64,000 nt of DNA from Niebla homalea (GCA_019925105.1 JAHGAU010000004.1:1612001-1676000), one strand, 5' to 3'; shown: positions 11,105 through 24,480, counted from the first letter of the stretch. Translations and numbers: made by a program. Notes: generated by a model from the sequence alone, not told the origin.

Positions 11105-11409
11105 CGGAATTTGATATATATGAAGAACCTGAAAAGTTTATCGGGGCCATCGCGGGATATACCGTGATGGACGAGGAAGAACTGGGGCTGGACATATTTG
11201 TAAAGTTAAATAAAATAGGCCCGTTTATTAGTTTTAATAAGGATATTACGGAAACAGAAAAAAGGATATAAAAGGCGCCGTTAATTAAGTAATATATAAT
11301 TATATATCCAAGTACGCCCTACTTCCGTAATAATAACCGGGTAAACGTTATTAAGTTTTTATTGATATCCGATAAGCGGGCGCCCGAAGTAGATTATCGC
11401 CGGCTGCCA
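11105..11409 (+). pseudogene. FunK1-type fungal protein kinase fragment, RIP-damaged
   Basis: The frame from about 11108 reads EFDIYEEPEKFIGAIAGY, then MDEEELGLDIFVK. After TAA stops at about 11268 and 11296 come VIKFLLIS, DKRAPEVDYRRL. This order (acidic lead, elG.D.F, then V.KFSW.sdkR.pE..ll) is the N-lobe of the FunK1 fungal kinase family, and VIKF is where the ATP-binding lysine sits. The catalytic loop is missing; the match stops at about 11409, where unrelated sequence begins. RIP-type stops show the sequence was repeated or lay beside repeats. Confidence 0.65.
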
Positions 11410-11642
11410 AGTAAAAGGGGAGTGGAAGGTAGAACTAAATTCGAAAGGTCCAAACCGTAAATATCTTTAGAGCCAGTAAAGGTGCCTTTACTAATAAAAG
11501 TACCAGAAATGTTTTGCTTGATATTCCAAGTTTCTCTAGGGGTATTAATAAGTCTAGGTATAGCTTTATTATTATTACCTACTTTAACATCTTTAATTTC
11601 TTGCTCGATTTTATTATAAATATTCTTAAGCTTTAAGAGCAT
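11394..11642 (-). CDS. Short open frame of unknown nature, probably a transposon coding remnant
   Basis: 82 codons with few RIP signs although the surroundings are saturated: lysine/asparagine-rich first half (KLKNIYNKIEQEIKDVKVG, coiled-coil-like), then GTFISKGTFTGSKDIYGLDL. Upstream on the same strand (to about 12360) similar lysine-rich sequence continues through stops. No family recognised; a gag-like protein is possible. It overlaps the end of the FunK1 remnant, so the true junction is near 11405. Confidence 0.25.
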   Translation of the reverse strand: MLLKLKNIYNKIEQEIKDVKVGNNNKAIPRLINTPRETWNIKQNISGTFISKGTFTGSKDIYGLDLSNLVLPSTPLLLGSRR

Positions 11643-12500
11643 TTCCTTATAAGTCTTTTAAATAACTTTATTAAAGCCTTTTTATTACTATATTTTCTTT
11701 AATAGTTACTCCAGGTTCCGCTTTAACTTTTTATTAATTTTACTTTAAATATTTACGGAAAGTTATTTTAAATAGCCTTTTATTATTTTTAGCTTCCGAT
11801 TAACTTAAACTTTCTTTTTATTAAAATATAATCTATTACTTTTAAATATATAATCTTTTTTTTTTCTTTTATTATAAGTTTTTAAAGGGATGTTATAAGT
11901 TTATTATAAGTAAATAATAAGTTAAAGTTATATGAATTTAATCAAATATTTTCAATATAGATTTATATTAAAGAAATACTTAATAATATAAAAACTATAT
12001 TCTTATAATCGTTGAACCGCCCTTTAAAGACGTTTATTAGTTTTTATTTAAATATATTAACTTTCAATTAATTAATTTACTTAATGTAAAAAGTTTTATT
12101 TTTCATAATAGATTTTATTTAATAATTAAGATAATTTTTAAAATTAAAAAAATTGAATTATTATTCTTTATAACGTCTTTAGTATTAATAATTGAAGATA
12201 CTTAAGAGTTGTTACTTTTCAATTTTAGTTAGCACGTTTAAAAAAGTTTTTTAATTGCTTTAAAATCCCATTTAATATTTCTTAAAGTATTAAAAATATC
12301 CTTAATATTGTTAACTATAATATCAAAAAACTTAACGTTCCCGATAATAATAATAATAGTTAAAAAAATTTGTTATTAAATTAATAATATTAAGTAAATC
12401 TTTTATTTTTAAAGTTTTTAAACGGAAAATAAATACAAATGAAGACTTAAGTTGACGCTATAATAAACGCTGTAAAAGTTAACCCTTTTAAATACGTTAA
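11643..12500 (-). other. AT-rich remnant, possibly coding on the minus strand
   Basis: Contains a stretch (about 12360-12220, minus) open for over 40 codons, including NIKWDFKAIKKLFKRAN, and lysine-rich stretches leading into 11642. RIP-saturated; no domain recognised. Confidence 0.25.
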
Positions 12501-12506
12501 TAATCG

Positions 12507-12775
12507 GCAGCCTTATTTAATATTATAATTAACCGGGTAACTTAACTACCGCAGCCTAAACTTACGATATACCTTATAAGAGGTATAGATATCCGGCGGC
12601 CGCCTTAATTTTATAGCGAAAGTAACTTAAGTCGCATTATAAAAAAATTTTTACCGAAGGAATAAAATCTTTATAATCGCGAATTAGATAAATAAGGCAG
12701 CGGTACTCGAAAGATAAAACCAATATTAAGCGTTCCGCTGCCTTAACAGTATATTAAAGCTATATTATATAATTA
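12507..12775. repeat. GC-spotted block bounded by GGCAGC / GCTGCC motifs
   Basis: Starts CGGCAGCCTTA and ends CCGCTGCCTTA, with an internal copy AAGGCAGCGGTAC near 12700 that pairs with GTTCCGCTGCC near 12749 as an imperfect hairpin. CG-containing patches survive. It may be a small DNA-element remnant; no target duplication is clear. Confidence 0.3.
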
Positions 12776-13893
12776 ACCGTAGCATCGTGCTTACAATTTA
12801 CTTTGTAAGTTTAAGAAATAGAATTATTCATAAATATTAATTTATTAAACTTATATATAGTTTTTAGAGGCTTAATAATAAGGTAATCTTTAATAAACAC
12901 CCCTTTAAAACCCTTCTTTATAGTTCCATTTTAACGCGATCCCGAGTTTATTGACCCCGGTAACCTTTTTTTATAAGTTAATAAATGATACTTATAATTA
13001 ACCGGCCACATAACGTTTATTAAATTAAACGGCGTAAGGAAATCTTAGATTATTATTAAATATATTTATTAAACTTAAGAATAATTACCGGATATATAGG
13101 GTTTTAAAATATATATAATAACGTAACTTAATTTCAATATAATTATTAAGATATTATAAAGGTAATTAAGATTATAAAATAAAAGGATCCGTAAGTATAA
13201 ATTAATATATAATAAACTTTACAGATATAAAGGAAAGTAATGTATAATTCTTAATAACGTTAATAACGTTAATTTTTTTTTTATTAAACTTTAAATAATC
13301 ATCTAAACTTAATTAAGTAATTTTCATTATTCAATTCTTTTATCGTTTTAAATATACCTTTTTTAAAGTTAAAACGGACTGATTTTTATTATAATATAAG
13401 ATTATAAGTTAACCTTAAAACTTTTATAACGGAATAAACTTTTCTTATTCAATATAATAAATTCATTTAACGTAATTAAGCTTTTCAATAAGAGGTTAAA
13501 ATCAATAAAATAAACGAATAATAAGGATTTTATAATACTTATAATTTTATTGAAATTTATACCGCTTATTATTATTTGGGTAACCTTATATATTTCTTAA
13601 TAGTTATTATAATACTTAACGTAATCATATATTAAAAAGTTTTAAAGAAATAATCGAAAAAAACTTAAGTTCTTAAAATTATCAGATAAAAAAACTTTAT
13701 AAAAATATTAAAATTAAGAGTTCTATTATTGTTACTTAATAAATATCTTTTAAGTATATTTATTAAATACGTAAATTGATAATAAACATATTGATTCTTA
13801 TAAACTTTTTTGATTTATAAAATGTTTTAAAGACATTAATTTAAAGTCGGATCAATAATATAAAGTATAAAATACGTAAAAATAAAAACAATA
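12776..13893. other. AT-rich sequence, nothing identified
   Basis: RIP-saturated. One cleaner patch (12900-12960) contains a run with CpG and CpC sites. I looked for a P-loop that would link to the NLR fragment beyond Gypsy-1 and did not find one. Confidence 0.4.
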
Positions 13894-13898
13894 ATAAA

Positions 13899-14113
13899 TG
13901 TCAGGGTTCAGGGGTGTTAATAACTGAGGTGCAGGCCCTACCGGGCCTACCCCGGGCCAAGCCCGGGGTTAGGCCGGCACAAGGAGTATCACCGACTGGG
14001 TATATTAGGGCCTTTAGCCCCTTTACTCCTATACTTCTATACTTTAATATCTTTAATTATACGCAATATACCCTTTACCTTTTAACTACTTTAAAGGGGC
14101 TTATACTTTAATA
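13899..14113 (+). repeat. Gypsy-1 left (5') LTR
   Basis: TGTCAGGG start; the left 100 bases or so are unmutated and hold a C/G-rich patch (ACCGGGCCTACCCCGGGCC). The right part is RIP-mutated. The open frame across it is incidental. Confidence 0.93.
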
Positions 14114-14699
14114 TTATATTAAAGTTAACTTATCTACGCTTTTATAAGGAGTAACGAGGTAAAATAAAGGCTTTTATTAATAATATTTATTAGTAACGGA
14201 CAATAAGCCGATAATTATTAACGGTATTAAACGGGCGGTAACTACGGTTAAAAGGTACGGCGATTAGTATCCGGACGGGCCATAGAAAAACGTTAATAGC
14301 CAGGACGGGAAGTTCCGATAGCTTTAAATAAATAAATACTAATTCTACTAAGCTATATAAAGAATCGATTTAAAGGGTTAAGCCTTAACAAGGCGATCTA
14401 AAAGCTATAAGTAAAGTAAACCTTAAAAATACTATAAATTTAATTAAGAATAGGTTTATAGGAGCCTATAGAATCTTTATTTATTATTTACCTTTTTACT
14501 CCTTAAAACCTTTAATTAAAATATCTGGTTTTATACTTACTTTATAATATAGGGTATTTAATACCCGGAAGAAAATATACTTTAAAAAAATACTCTAAAA
14601 TACAAAGGAGTAATATTAAACCCTATTATAATATAAATTTTATTATTTTACTTTATAATATTACCCTTATAATATAAAATCCACTTAATAAAAGGATTA

Positions 14700-16300
14700 A
14701 AAGACCTATCTTTTTCTTTCTTTTTAATTTTTTCTTTTACTTATTTTTATTCCTCCTTAACCTTAATTTACCTTTTATTTACTTTTTATTTATTGAAACT
14801 ATAGATATTAAACCTTAATAATCCTTTTTATTAAAGGCTTTTACGTTAAAATATGATTTATAAAGCGGTTCTTAAGGGGACCCTAATTAATTAATATTAT
14901 TTATCGAAAATAAAACCTTTTCCCGGCAAAGTAAAAAAGATAAAAACCCGATAAATTACTTAATTATTAAGAACCTGGTTTTAAATAATAATTACGGGGG
15001 ATATAAAAATTATATTACCCGCCGGCGTCGCTATAAATTAAAAGGTACCGTTTTAAAGGAATTAATTAAACGTATTTTATACCTTATAAAAATCCACGCT
15101 TATTTTACTTTTTAATCCGTATTATTTAAGAAATCCAAGGAATTTTTAAAGTAATTAAACTTTTTACGTTAAGAATATAACGTTAATATATAATGATATA
15201 AAGACGTAAATAATAAAATATAAGTCTTTTAAATAAAATTAAACGATATTAAAAGGGACTTATAATTAAAAATAAACTGAATTATCCGTTTATAATAATA
15301 AAATTAAGGTAACTCCCCTCCTCCGGAAGACTTAAACCATCTTAAAACGTTAAAAATCCGTAACCGTAAATTAAAAGGTCAGAATATAAACCTTATTATT
15401 AAGCTTAAAAATTTTTAACGGAATAATTTAACCTTTTTACTTTACCGATTTACGGCATCCCTCACTTTTTATAAGAAGCTTAAGTTAATTAAAATTAACG
15501 ATTTTAAACCCTTTATAAAGGAAAACCGTAATTAATACCGTTTCTTTAAACGCTATATTATTATTAAGCTCCGGATAAACGAAAATTAATATCCGATTAT
15601 ATAGGCTTAAGTTAATTATATTTTAATATTATTAAGTCTTTAAGTCTATAAATAATTAAAAACGGAATATAATAATAATACTTTATTAAACTTCTAAACC
15701 CCTAAGGAATTCTGGACCTTTTTAAACTGAATTTTCGAAAACGTTAATTAAAAAAAAGATTAAATTAATAATTTTTAAGTCTTAAGAATATTAACTAAAG
15801 ATAAATTTATAATATTTTATTTTAATTTTACCCGCTTAATTAAGGTTTCTAAGTACGTAAATCTCGAGAAAAACCCGAAAATTATAATTTATAAATTAAT
15901 TACTTAATTCTTTAATTAACTTTATAAGAATTTCCTTTAAGGAAGTTATAATTTAAATAGCTTAAATAACACCCGGGTATATTTTAAGAGGATAGATTAT
16001 TTTTAACGTTCAGAATATTACCATTAATAAAAAACTTTTAACCTGAAATAGAACCCCTATTAAGGAAATTAAGGAAACTATAAGAACCCATATTATTTCC
16101 TTTAAACCCCCCGGCGGAATAAAAAGTTTCAGAGGATTTAAATTTTAATAAATTATTCCCGCTATTATAAAGCTAGCTTTTTTTCCGGACGTTAAATACT
16201 TTACTTATTAAAGGAATTATTTTTAAGCCGATTACTTTAACCGTTAATATAATTAAAATAATACTTAAAAGCGTTCCGTTTAAGTTTATTATATTACCCC
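14700..16300 (+). pseudogene. Gypsy-1 gag remnant
   Basis: Long readable stretch in one frame from about 15330 interrupted only by RIP-type stops: ILRKLKGQN-like region, FYKKLKLIKINDFKPFI, then YRFFKRYIIIKLRINE and FWTFLN. Position right after the 5' LTR and the charged, aromatic-rich composition fit a gypsy capsid. A zinc knuckle may lie near 16160 (reads YSRYYK) but is not certain. Confidence 0.6.
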
Positions 16301-17289
16301 CAACTTAAATAAAGAACCTACCCATAATTAAAGCGGCTAGATCTTTTATATTTTTAAAGATATTTTATTTAATAATTTAAACGGGCCGTTAATAAAAAAT
16401 TAAACTTTATAGAAATCGCTATAAAAAATAAAAACGTATATTACTTTTAAATTTTAACAATCGGATATATTAAAAGTATTAAAGACCCTTTTAATATTTA
16501 AAATAATAAATTCTAAATTATTAACGGGTTTATAAGTTACGGAAATTAATATTTTCTTTTATCCTTTTTAATTACTTTAAGCGTTACCGGTTATTATTTT
16601 ATTAATAAATAAATTATCCTATAAATTTACGTAATACTTTAAATTTCTCTTTTAATCTTTTTTTAATTTAAGCTTATTTAAGATTATAAGGGTAAATACT
16701 TACGGTTTATTATTTATATAATTTATCCTTAAATAATTATAAAAAACTACTTAAAAAGCCAGTTTTTTATATTTATTATCCGGCTTAAAATATATAATAC
16801 GATCCTTAAAAAACCTTAAATAAAATAATATCACGTATTTATTTACTTTATAATTAATAAAATCTTCTTTATATTAAATTAATATAATTATAACGGGGTT
16901 AATTATTAAAACGTAAAGCTTATTCCGGAGTTCCTTTAGATTATAATTTTAATTTATTAAACCTTAAATATACTTTTAAAAAGTAAAAAATTAAAGCTAT
17001 TAAAGCTTTAAAAAAAAGAAATTACTAAATAATCTTCTTTTCCCGTAGCTTATTAAGGAAGAAAAACCTTTTTTAATTAAAGTTATTAATACGGCGGTTT
17101 TTTATATTATTATAAGGATTTAAAAGGAAAAAAGGATCTAGATTTTTTATATTTTAATAACGGATTTAATTAATTGTTTAAATTTCTTTAATAATATTTT
17201 AATTAATATCTCTGTTATAATAGCTTATAAGGATAACTTTACGGAAAAAGCGGCCTTTATAAATAAGATTACATTTAAACTTCTAGCGG

Positions 17290-18291
17290 AATATTATGAT
17301 TTTAAGGATATTTTTAATTATATAACGGTAAATAAGCTCTTCTTATATTGGGATTATAATTATAAGATTAACTTAACCTTAAAAGGGATTCCCCCCTGGA
17401 ATCGTATTTATCCGCCCTTAAGCTATAAGCTTTAGAAATTAAAGGAATATATTATTAAGAACTTAGAAAAAAGATTTATCGAGCCTAATAAAGCCCCTTA
17501 TAAATCCCTTATTTTTTTTACCCTTAAGTTTAATAGCGACTTACAGATTACCGTAATATTAACGTTATTATTAAAAGGAATTGATATTTTATTCCTTTAA
17601 TAGAAAAAGTATTATCCCGAGTTATTGGTTATAAATAAATTACCTGCTTAAATATTATTGCGGCCTTTAATAAGCTTTATATATACCCGGAGAATAAAGA
17701 CTTTATAATATTTATTTTTTTATTAAGCGCTTTTAAGTATAAAGTTATATTTTTTAGCTTAATTAATAACCTTATTTTATATTAATAATATATAAATAAG
17801 GTTTTATTTAATTATTTAAATATTTTTATTTAAGTTTACTTAAATAATATTATTATTTATAACGTTATTAAGAAAGAATATATGTAATATATATACTTAA
17901 TATTAAAGCACCTACGTAATACCGGCTTATAAATAAATATCCGGAAATATAAATTTAAAGTTTAATAAATTAAGTTTTTAAGTCTTATCTTTATTATTAA
18001 CGGGCTAAAAGTAAACCCCAATAAAATAAGTAAGATTAAGGATTAACCGGTTCCCGTTAATTTAAAAGCCCTTTAAGGATTTATTAACTTTTATAACTTT
18101 TATTAAAGATTTATTCCTTAATTCTTTATAATAATAAAACCTTTTTTAAAACTTATTAAAAAGGAAGCTTTATTTATATAATCCTTAAAGTACTAAAAGG
18201 CTTACGTAATATTTAAAGAAACTCTTATTATAGCCCTTATAATAACCTATTATAATCCCGATAAAGAAATAATCCTTAAGATTAACTTTTT
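17290..18291 (+). pseudogene. Gypsy-1 reverse transcriptase and start of RNase H
   Basis: One frame reads INLTLKGIPPWNRIYP and FIEPNKAPYKS (fingers). The catalytic V-Y-L-N-N-I at 17834-17851 is the decayed V-Y-L-D-D-I. Then GLKVNPNKISKIKD, GFINFYNFY and FIP (connection), and KAYVIFKETLIIAL (RNase H start). Cut at 18291 by LINE-1 and resumed at 24132. Confidence 0.9.
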
Positions 18292-18315
18292 AAATTACGT
18301 TTCTGGAAGGCGGAG

Positions 18316-20150
18316 ATGGCGACGAACAAAGGGACCCCAGAGGTCCAAAACGATACGTATATGCATAGCTCTAGTAATAGTAAGGGGAGTGTATTAAGTG
18401 CGATAAATAGAAATAGCGTAATAATTAAGAATAAAATAATAAATAAATAAGTAACCTATATTAACAGAAATAGCGATAACGCGTATAGGTAATATAATAA
18501 TAATAAGCCGGATAACGTTTAAAGTAAATAAGGGAATTAAAATTAATAAAATATACGTATTAAAGCGTATAAAATGCATAATAATAATACGGAAATAATA
18601 AGTAAATAAAAGGGTAAGAAGGCCGGTATAATACTGGTAATAAAGGGTATAAACGGAGGGAAAAGGTGGAAAAACCGCGGTAAAAGTATTATTAAGGGTA
18701 TATAAAAAGGAAATAAAATTAATAAGGAGGATAAAACCTTAAAAGATTAAAAGTAAAAAGCGAAGATAATATATCGCTTAATAAAAGAAAGTAAAAAGAT
18801 AATAAAGGAGGCGGTAAAGGCCTTAAAAGGACTCTTTACGGTAAAGTAAAAAAATATTACGTTAAAGATTTAACCGATATTATAAATTAAATTAAAAAGT
18901 ATAAGGGACTTTTATATAAAAGTAAAAATAAAATTAAGGGAAGAAAAACGCTTATAAAGCTCTTAAAAAGCGGGAGTAAAAACGTTAATAAAAAGTAAAT
19001 ATAACGGCCTAAAATTAAGGGTATAAAACGAGGGTATAAAGGCAATAATCCCTTAAGTAAAAGAAAACTAAACGATAAAAATAATAAAGGGGATATTTAC
19101 GGTAAAGAATAAAAGGATAACGGAGGAGAAAATAGCCGTATTAAAGAAAATAAGGATAATAATAATCCGTTTATTTAATAATAAGGAAAAAAATATAATT
19201 ATAGAAATAAATTTATTATAATTAATAAAAACTTTTAAAGTAATAACGGAACTATTAAGAAAATAGATTATCGTAATATATAAACTATAAAGTAAGGATA
19301 TTTTCTTTAATATAACGTTATTAAAGGTAAAAAAAAGCTTAAAAAGGTTTAAAGCTTAAGTTAATAAAAGAGAATATAAATTAATTAAGGTTTTAAGGTA
19401 ATTATTTACCGTTATAATAAATAAAATATATTTATTATGTTTTATAAAAACCGAAAAAAGGCTACGTTAAAAAGTATAAAAAAAGAGAATACGGTTCTTT
19501 ATTTAGGGCTTAAAATTATTAATTGTAAGTTTCTTCCGGTAATAAAAAACTTAACTCTTTAAGATATATAAAGAGGTATTTTACCGTTATATTAAACGTA
19601 ACGTTAATAAAAATATATAATAACATCTTAAATAAAGGGATTATTAAAAAGGAATTACTTAAAATAATTTAATTATAAAATAAAGCAGCGGATATTTATT
19701 AATATTTTAAATATTAAGATTATAAATATATTATTACGAAATATTTTAATATTATAAAGTATATGATTTACGTTAAAAACCATAATATCTATAAGTATAT
19801 AGAGTTAATAATTAAAGGGCTTATAAAAAGCACGTTTAAATACGTTACGTATAATAAGGAAGGATATCCAATATAAGATTTTAAGTATATAATAAGAACT
19901 AAAGAAATTAAACGTAAGGAAACCCGGATAATTATGAAAATCCAACGGTATAATACGTACGGAATTAATTTAACGGGTTAATTAAAAATAACCTTAAAAC
20001 GTAAACTTAATTAATTAAATAATAAAAAATAAATAACGGTAATAAATAAAATAAAAAAAAGGAAGCTTCTTATAATCCTAACCTTAAGGGTTAACCGTTT
20101 TACGTTTTTAATAATAATTAAGAAAATATTAAATTAAAAAACGTTTAACT
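18316..20150 (+). pseudogene. LINE-1 ORF1 remnant (nucleic-acid-binding protein)
   Basis: Starts MATNKGTPEVQNDTYMHSSS, the same start as LINE-2 and LINE-5 at their 5' ends, so this ATG is real. The following sequence is lysine/arginine-rich with many RIP stops. Near 19950-20000 the reading RYNTYGIN is where a CCHC knuckle would be expected. The end is approximate. Confidence 0.65.
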
Positions 20151-20199
20151 TTAATAAGAAGTCCGTAACTTAAACGGGTATAAATAAGGGAGCCCTTAT

Positions 20200-23100
20200 A
20201 AAGGTTAATATATAATATATTAACGCTTTTAAGAATAATATAATATAACGTTTATAATAAAAGAATTAAAGTAATAATACCGATATTTAAGATTAAAGAA
20301 GTTAAGGACGTTAATATTATAATAATATAAGAATTACCGTATAACCTATATATATATATTTTTATTAACCCGAAGGAAAGGTTTTATTTAACCTTTAAAA
20401 AGGATAAAATAATTAAAATATACTTCTTTATAAATAAGTAATTTAACGTAAATAACTAGGATATTACTTATTACCGTAAAAACCTTTATATACTCTATAT
20501 TATAAAGGAAAAGGACTTAAAGGGCGACCTTAATATTTATAACGCGTATAACCTGCCGTTAATTAATAAAGAAAAACCGTTTATAATACCGTTATTTAAA
20601 GAAATCTTAATTATTTTAAGTAAATATATATTATTTAAAGATTTTAATTTATATTATTATATATAAAATAAGGAAAAGTATATAATAAATTATATTAAGT
20701 TAAATAATTTATTAATAATTACCGTTTAAGTTAATTTTTTATTATTAATATTATAAAAAATTATTACGTAAAAAAGTTATAAATTTAAAATAATAATTAA
20801 TTTAACCTTTAATACGGAAAAAATTGCTGGCGCGGTTATAATATATAGGCCGTAAAAGGACTTAAAATATAATTCAGATTATATACCGATATAAATAACC
20901 CTAGATTAAACTATTAATATGACCCTATTATTACCGGTAAGGAGGGCGTAAAAAACGGTTAAAATAATAAAGGTTTATAGAAAAACGGAGGAGACGGTAA
21001 TATAGTTTATAGACCTCCCTTAATTAAATAATAAAGATTAAATTAACCTCTTTATAAAGCGATTAATAAAGGTATTAAATAAAGTCATTAATAAAATAAT
21101 CTTAATTATAAAACCCTCTTAAAGAACTAAAACCTATTAAAATAAAAAATATATAACCATAACCGTAAAGGTGAAAAGGCTAATAAAGTAAGCTTTTAAA
21201 TATAGGAATTACAAGATACTTAATTAATTAAAAGTTATTTAAAAAAAAAGATTATTAAAAAAATTAAGTAAATATACTTTCAGTCCATAATATATAACTT
21301 AACGGTTCTTATTTCGTAATATTTAGAAGTTAATAAAATATAATAAAGAACAAAATAGGAAATTAAAGTTTATCCTTAAATTTCCGCTTTTTAAGAAACC
21401 CGATAATATATTAATTAATACCTTTAACGGTAAAATTAAGGTTTTTAAAGGAGTATTTTTCCCCCTCCGTTAAAAATTAATTTAAACGATATTAATAATA
21501 TTATATACTTTAATCCTGTATTAATAAATAAAATAATAATATAAAATATAATAATTAAAGCGATTAATAAATTAAAGAAGGATAAAACCCTTAGACCGAA
21601 TAAAATCCTTAACAGATTCTTATTAATAATAATATTACTATTTAAAAGGGTTTTTATTTATTTTTTTTAAGTATACTTTAACGTTAATTATTACTTATAT
21701 AAGTTTAAGGAAATAAAAATAATTATCCTTAAGAAACTTATTAAGCCGGATTACTTTAAGGTAAAGTCTTATAGATTTATTATATTCTTTTAAACGTTAA
21801 GGAAAGCCTTAAAAACGGTAATAATAAAGATCCTTAATAATTATATAAAGAATTACGGACTTTTCCTTAATTAATAAATAGGAATAAGGAAAAATTAATT
21901 AATAAAAATAACCCTTAAAGGATTAATCGACGGCGTATATACGGTATAAGGTTATAAGAAAAAATATATTATAAGTCTTCTTTCTTTTAATATTATAAGT
22001 ACCTTTAATAAAATAAATTATTAAAGGTTATTATATAATTTAAGGAAAAAAAGGATATTATTTTTCTTAATTAAATAAACGAAGAATTTTTTAAACGACC
22101 AAATTATATTAATTAACCTAAAATAAAAGATAAGCCCGATAAAGCCCGTTATAACGGGGATTCTTTAAAAATCGTTTATTTCTTTTATATTATTTTTATT
22201 TTTTAACGGTTTATTAATTTAAAAACTTATTAAGTTAAAATAAAAAATTTAAATTAAAAGTTTTATTAACGCCGTTTACCTTTTAATTTATAATATTTTT
22301 ATATATATAAATTATTTAGAATTAAAATAAGCTTATAAAGTTTATTATCGGTAAATAAGAACTTATAAAGCTTAATTTATACTATATAAGTATAAATTTA
22401 TTTATATAATTAAAAGTTTAAAATTATATAATATAATAGCTATAATAAACTTAAATAGAATTACGGTAAAGCCGGATACCAGTATTAAAGTCCTTAATTT
22501 TTAAATAAATAAAAAACTTAATTAAAAGGATTATATAAGAAAAATTTAAAAAAAAATAACTTTATAAAAAAAAAAAGGCCTTATTTATCTCGCTATATCG
22601 ATATAAAAAATTACATTATAAAAAACCCGGACCGTTTATTAAGCCGTAATAAAGTTAATTATAATATACGTTATAGTTATTTAATATATACTTAAAAATA
22701 TTCCGGGATATAAGAAGGAGCCTATTTAAATAATATAAAAAGTCCAGAACCGGTATTTAAGAATAATTAATGATACTTATAAAATAACTTTTATCCCAAT
22801 ATTAAAGTTTAAGGTTTTTATATCGTTAATTAAAATCTCGTTAAATTAAATAATTACTTAAATAAAATTAAAGAAATATATATATTTAACTATAATAATA
22901 GGAAATAAACGGATCCGTTAAAATTTTAATAAACCTTAAATTAAAAAAAGTAAATTAAAGATATTTATCCCCTTTCTTATTAAGATAAAGTAAAAATAAG
23001 TTAAGAAAAAAGTTAACCTTATTAATACCCCGAAGGTTAATTTAAACGCGTATAAACTTTTATTAAACATAAGAAAAACCGAGATTAAGGGGATTTAAAA

Positions 23101-23950
23101 AGTAAAAACTATAAAGATTATTTTATAAGTTATAATAAAGTAAACCGAGCATTAATAAAAATATAAAGACTTTATACTTTAAAATTATTATTATTTAACT
23201 TTTAACGATAAAAAGATTATTAATAAGTATTTCCGTTATTATAATATTATAAAGAAAGGTAATAACGTATTAACGATTTAATTCTGGACGGGTAAAAACG
23301 GTTTAACTTATTTCCTATTTATTATATATATCGGAAATTGGATAAACGCCGGATATAAATATAAATAAAAAAAGTAAAACGCCGTATATATCCTTATTTT
23401 TTATCCCTTATTTATAGAAATTAAGTTAAGATTTATCGTAAAAGTTAATACTTATAATTACTGTTAAATATTATCTATAAAGCGAAATATTCGGGTAACC
23501 GTTAAGTTTATAATATTTATCGGATTATTATTATAGTTTAACCTTATTATAAAAATAAATAAAATTATTAAAAACCTTATAAAAAAGGCTTACTATTAAT
23601 TAAGGAAGAAAAAAAGAAACGGAAACCGGTTATATTAATTATATAAACCGGAAAGCATTTTTTATAGCCGTAAAAATATAATAATAAATATTTATTAAAA
23701 ATCTTTAAAAAAGTTAACGGCGATAATAATATAAGAAAAATATATATTAAGCGCGTAAATATTAATAAGGATATTTAAAAACGTTACGTAAGGTTAAAGT
23801 AATATAAAGGTATAAAAAAGTAAAAGTATAATAAGCTTAAAGGTAGCCCTTATAAAGATATAATTATAATATTATTAATTTTTATGGGGGAATTAAAATA
23901 TAAGAAGTATATAAATAGATTACTACTTTTTAAACGGCTATTAATATCCT
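20200..23950 (+). pseudogene. LINE-1 ORF2 remnant (APE-type endonuclease, reverse transcriptase, C-terminal region)
   Basis: GDLNIYNAYN near 20520 and F-K-D-F-N-L-Y-Y at 20634-20657 are the decayed endonuclease motifs GDFN.HH. The reverse-transcriptase catalytic block near 22280-22310 reads L-I-Y-N-I-F-I-Y, followed by NYLELK. LINE-2 and LINE-5 show the same block with D in place of N, i.e. an original of the form Y-D-x. TSIKVLNF near 22490 is the usual palm-to-thumb block. A C-terminal RNase H is likely but not clearly read. Confidence 0.7.
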
Positions 23951-24131
23951 TTATTTTAAGGGATAAAGGGTAAAGGCCTGGTAAACGCCGGTTTTTACTT
24001 TAACGTTATAAGTATCAGGTTTTTACGGCTATTAATAAGGCCAAAAGGCCACGTATTAAGGAACGCCGGAATTAGCTTAGCTAAATCCGTAGTATAAATC
24101 AATTAATCAATCAATCAAATTACGTTTCTGG

Positions 24132-24480
24132 CGGTATTTTTTCTTAATATAATAAAACCGGGGAATTATACTTAATAACTTATTATTTTAAAAGTATATA
24201 ACCGGTTAAATATAATTATAATGTTTATAATAAAAAGCTTTTTATTATTATTAAGTACTTAAAAAATTAACGGTTAAAACTAGAAATAATAAAGAAGCCC
24301 TTTTATATTTTTAATAATAATTAAACCTTAAAGTATTTTATTAAAAATTAAAAGCTTATAAAACGTTAAGTAAAATATTTTAATATTTTCTTTAAGTTCA
24401 ATTTTAAGGTTATTTACCGCCCGGGTAAATAAAATAATAAGGTTAACGCTTTTACTTAAATACCTAATTATTAACCTTAA
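24132..24480 (+). pseudogene. Gypsy-1 RNase H, continued after LINE-1
   Basis: Directly continues the frame broken at 18291: GGIFSQYNKTGELYLITYY, then YNVYNKKLFIIIKYLKN, PFYIFNNN, TLKYFIKN, FNFKVIYRPGK, NNKVNAFT. This is the decayed TDH.(n)L.YF and RPG..N..ADALS end of a gypsy RNase H. The perfect continuity confirms the LINE-1 insertion point. Confidence 0.88.

Larger units (their letters stand above)
18307..24116 (+). mobile_element. LINE-1: full-length Tad1-like non-LTR retrotransposon nested in Gypsy-1
   Basis: 5810 bp between 15-bp target duplications AAATTACGTTTCTGG (18292-18306 and 24117-24131). It ends in a TCAA-type simple tail (24097-24116) rather than poly(A). Two-ORF layout: ORF1 from ATG at 18316, endonuclease near 20500-20700, reverse transcriptase near 21500-22500. 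The first 80 bases or so are free of RIP; the rest is saturated. The same family is present as LINE-2 to LINE-5. Confidence 0.93.

Noticed and set aside
12776..13893. NB-ARC/NACHT half of the NLR left of Gypsy-1
   Set aside because: No P-loop or other ATPase motif could be read, and the frame across the rejoined site does not match the family.
18394..18579. Minus-strand frame at the LINE-1 5' end
   Set aside because: Antisense of LINE-1 ORF1; rich in I, L and Y because of RIP composition.
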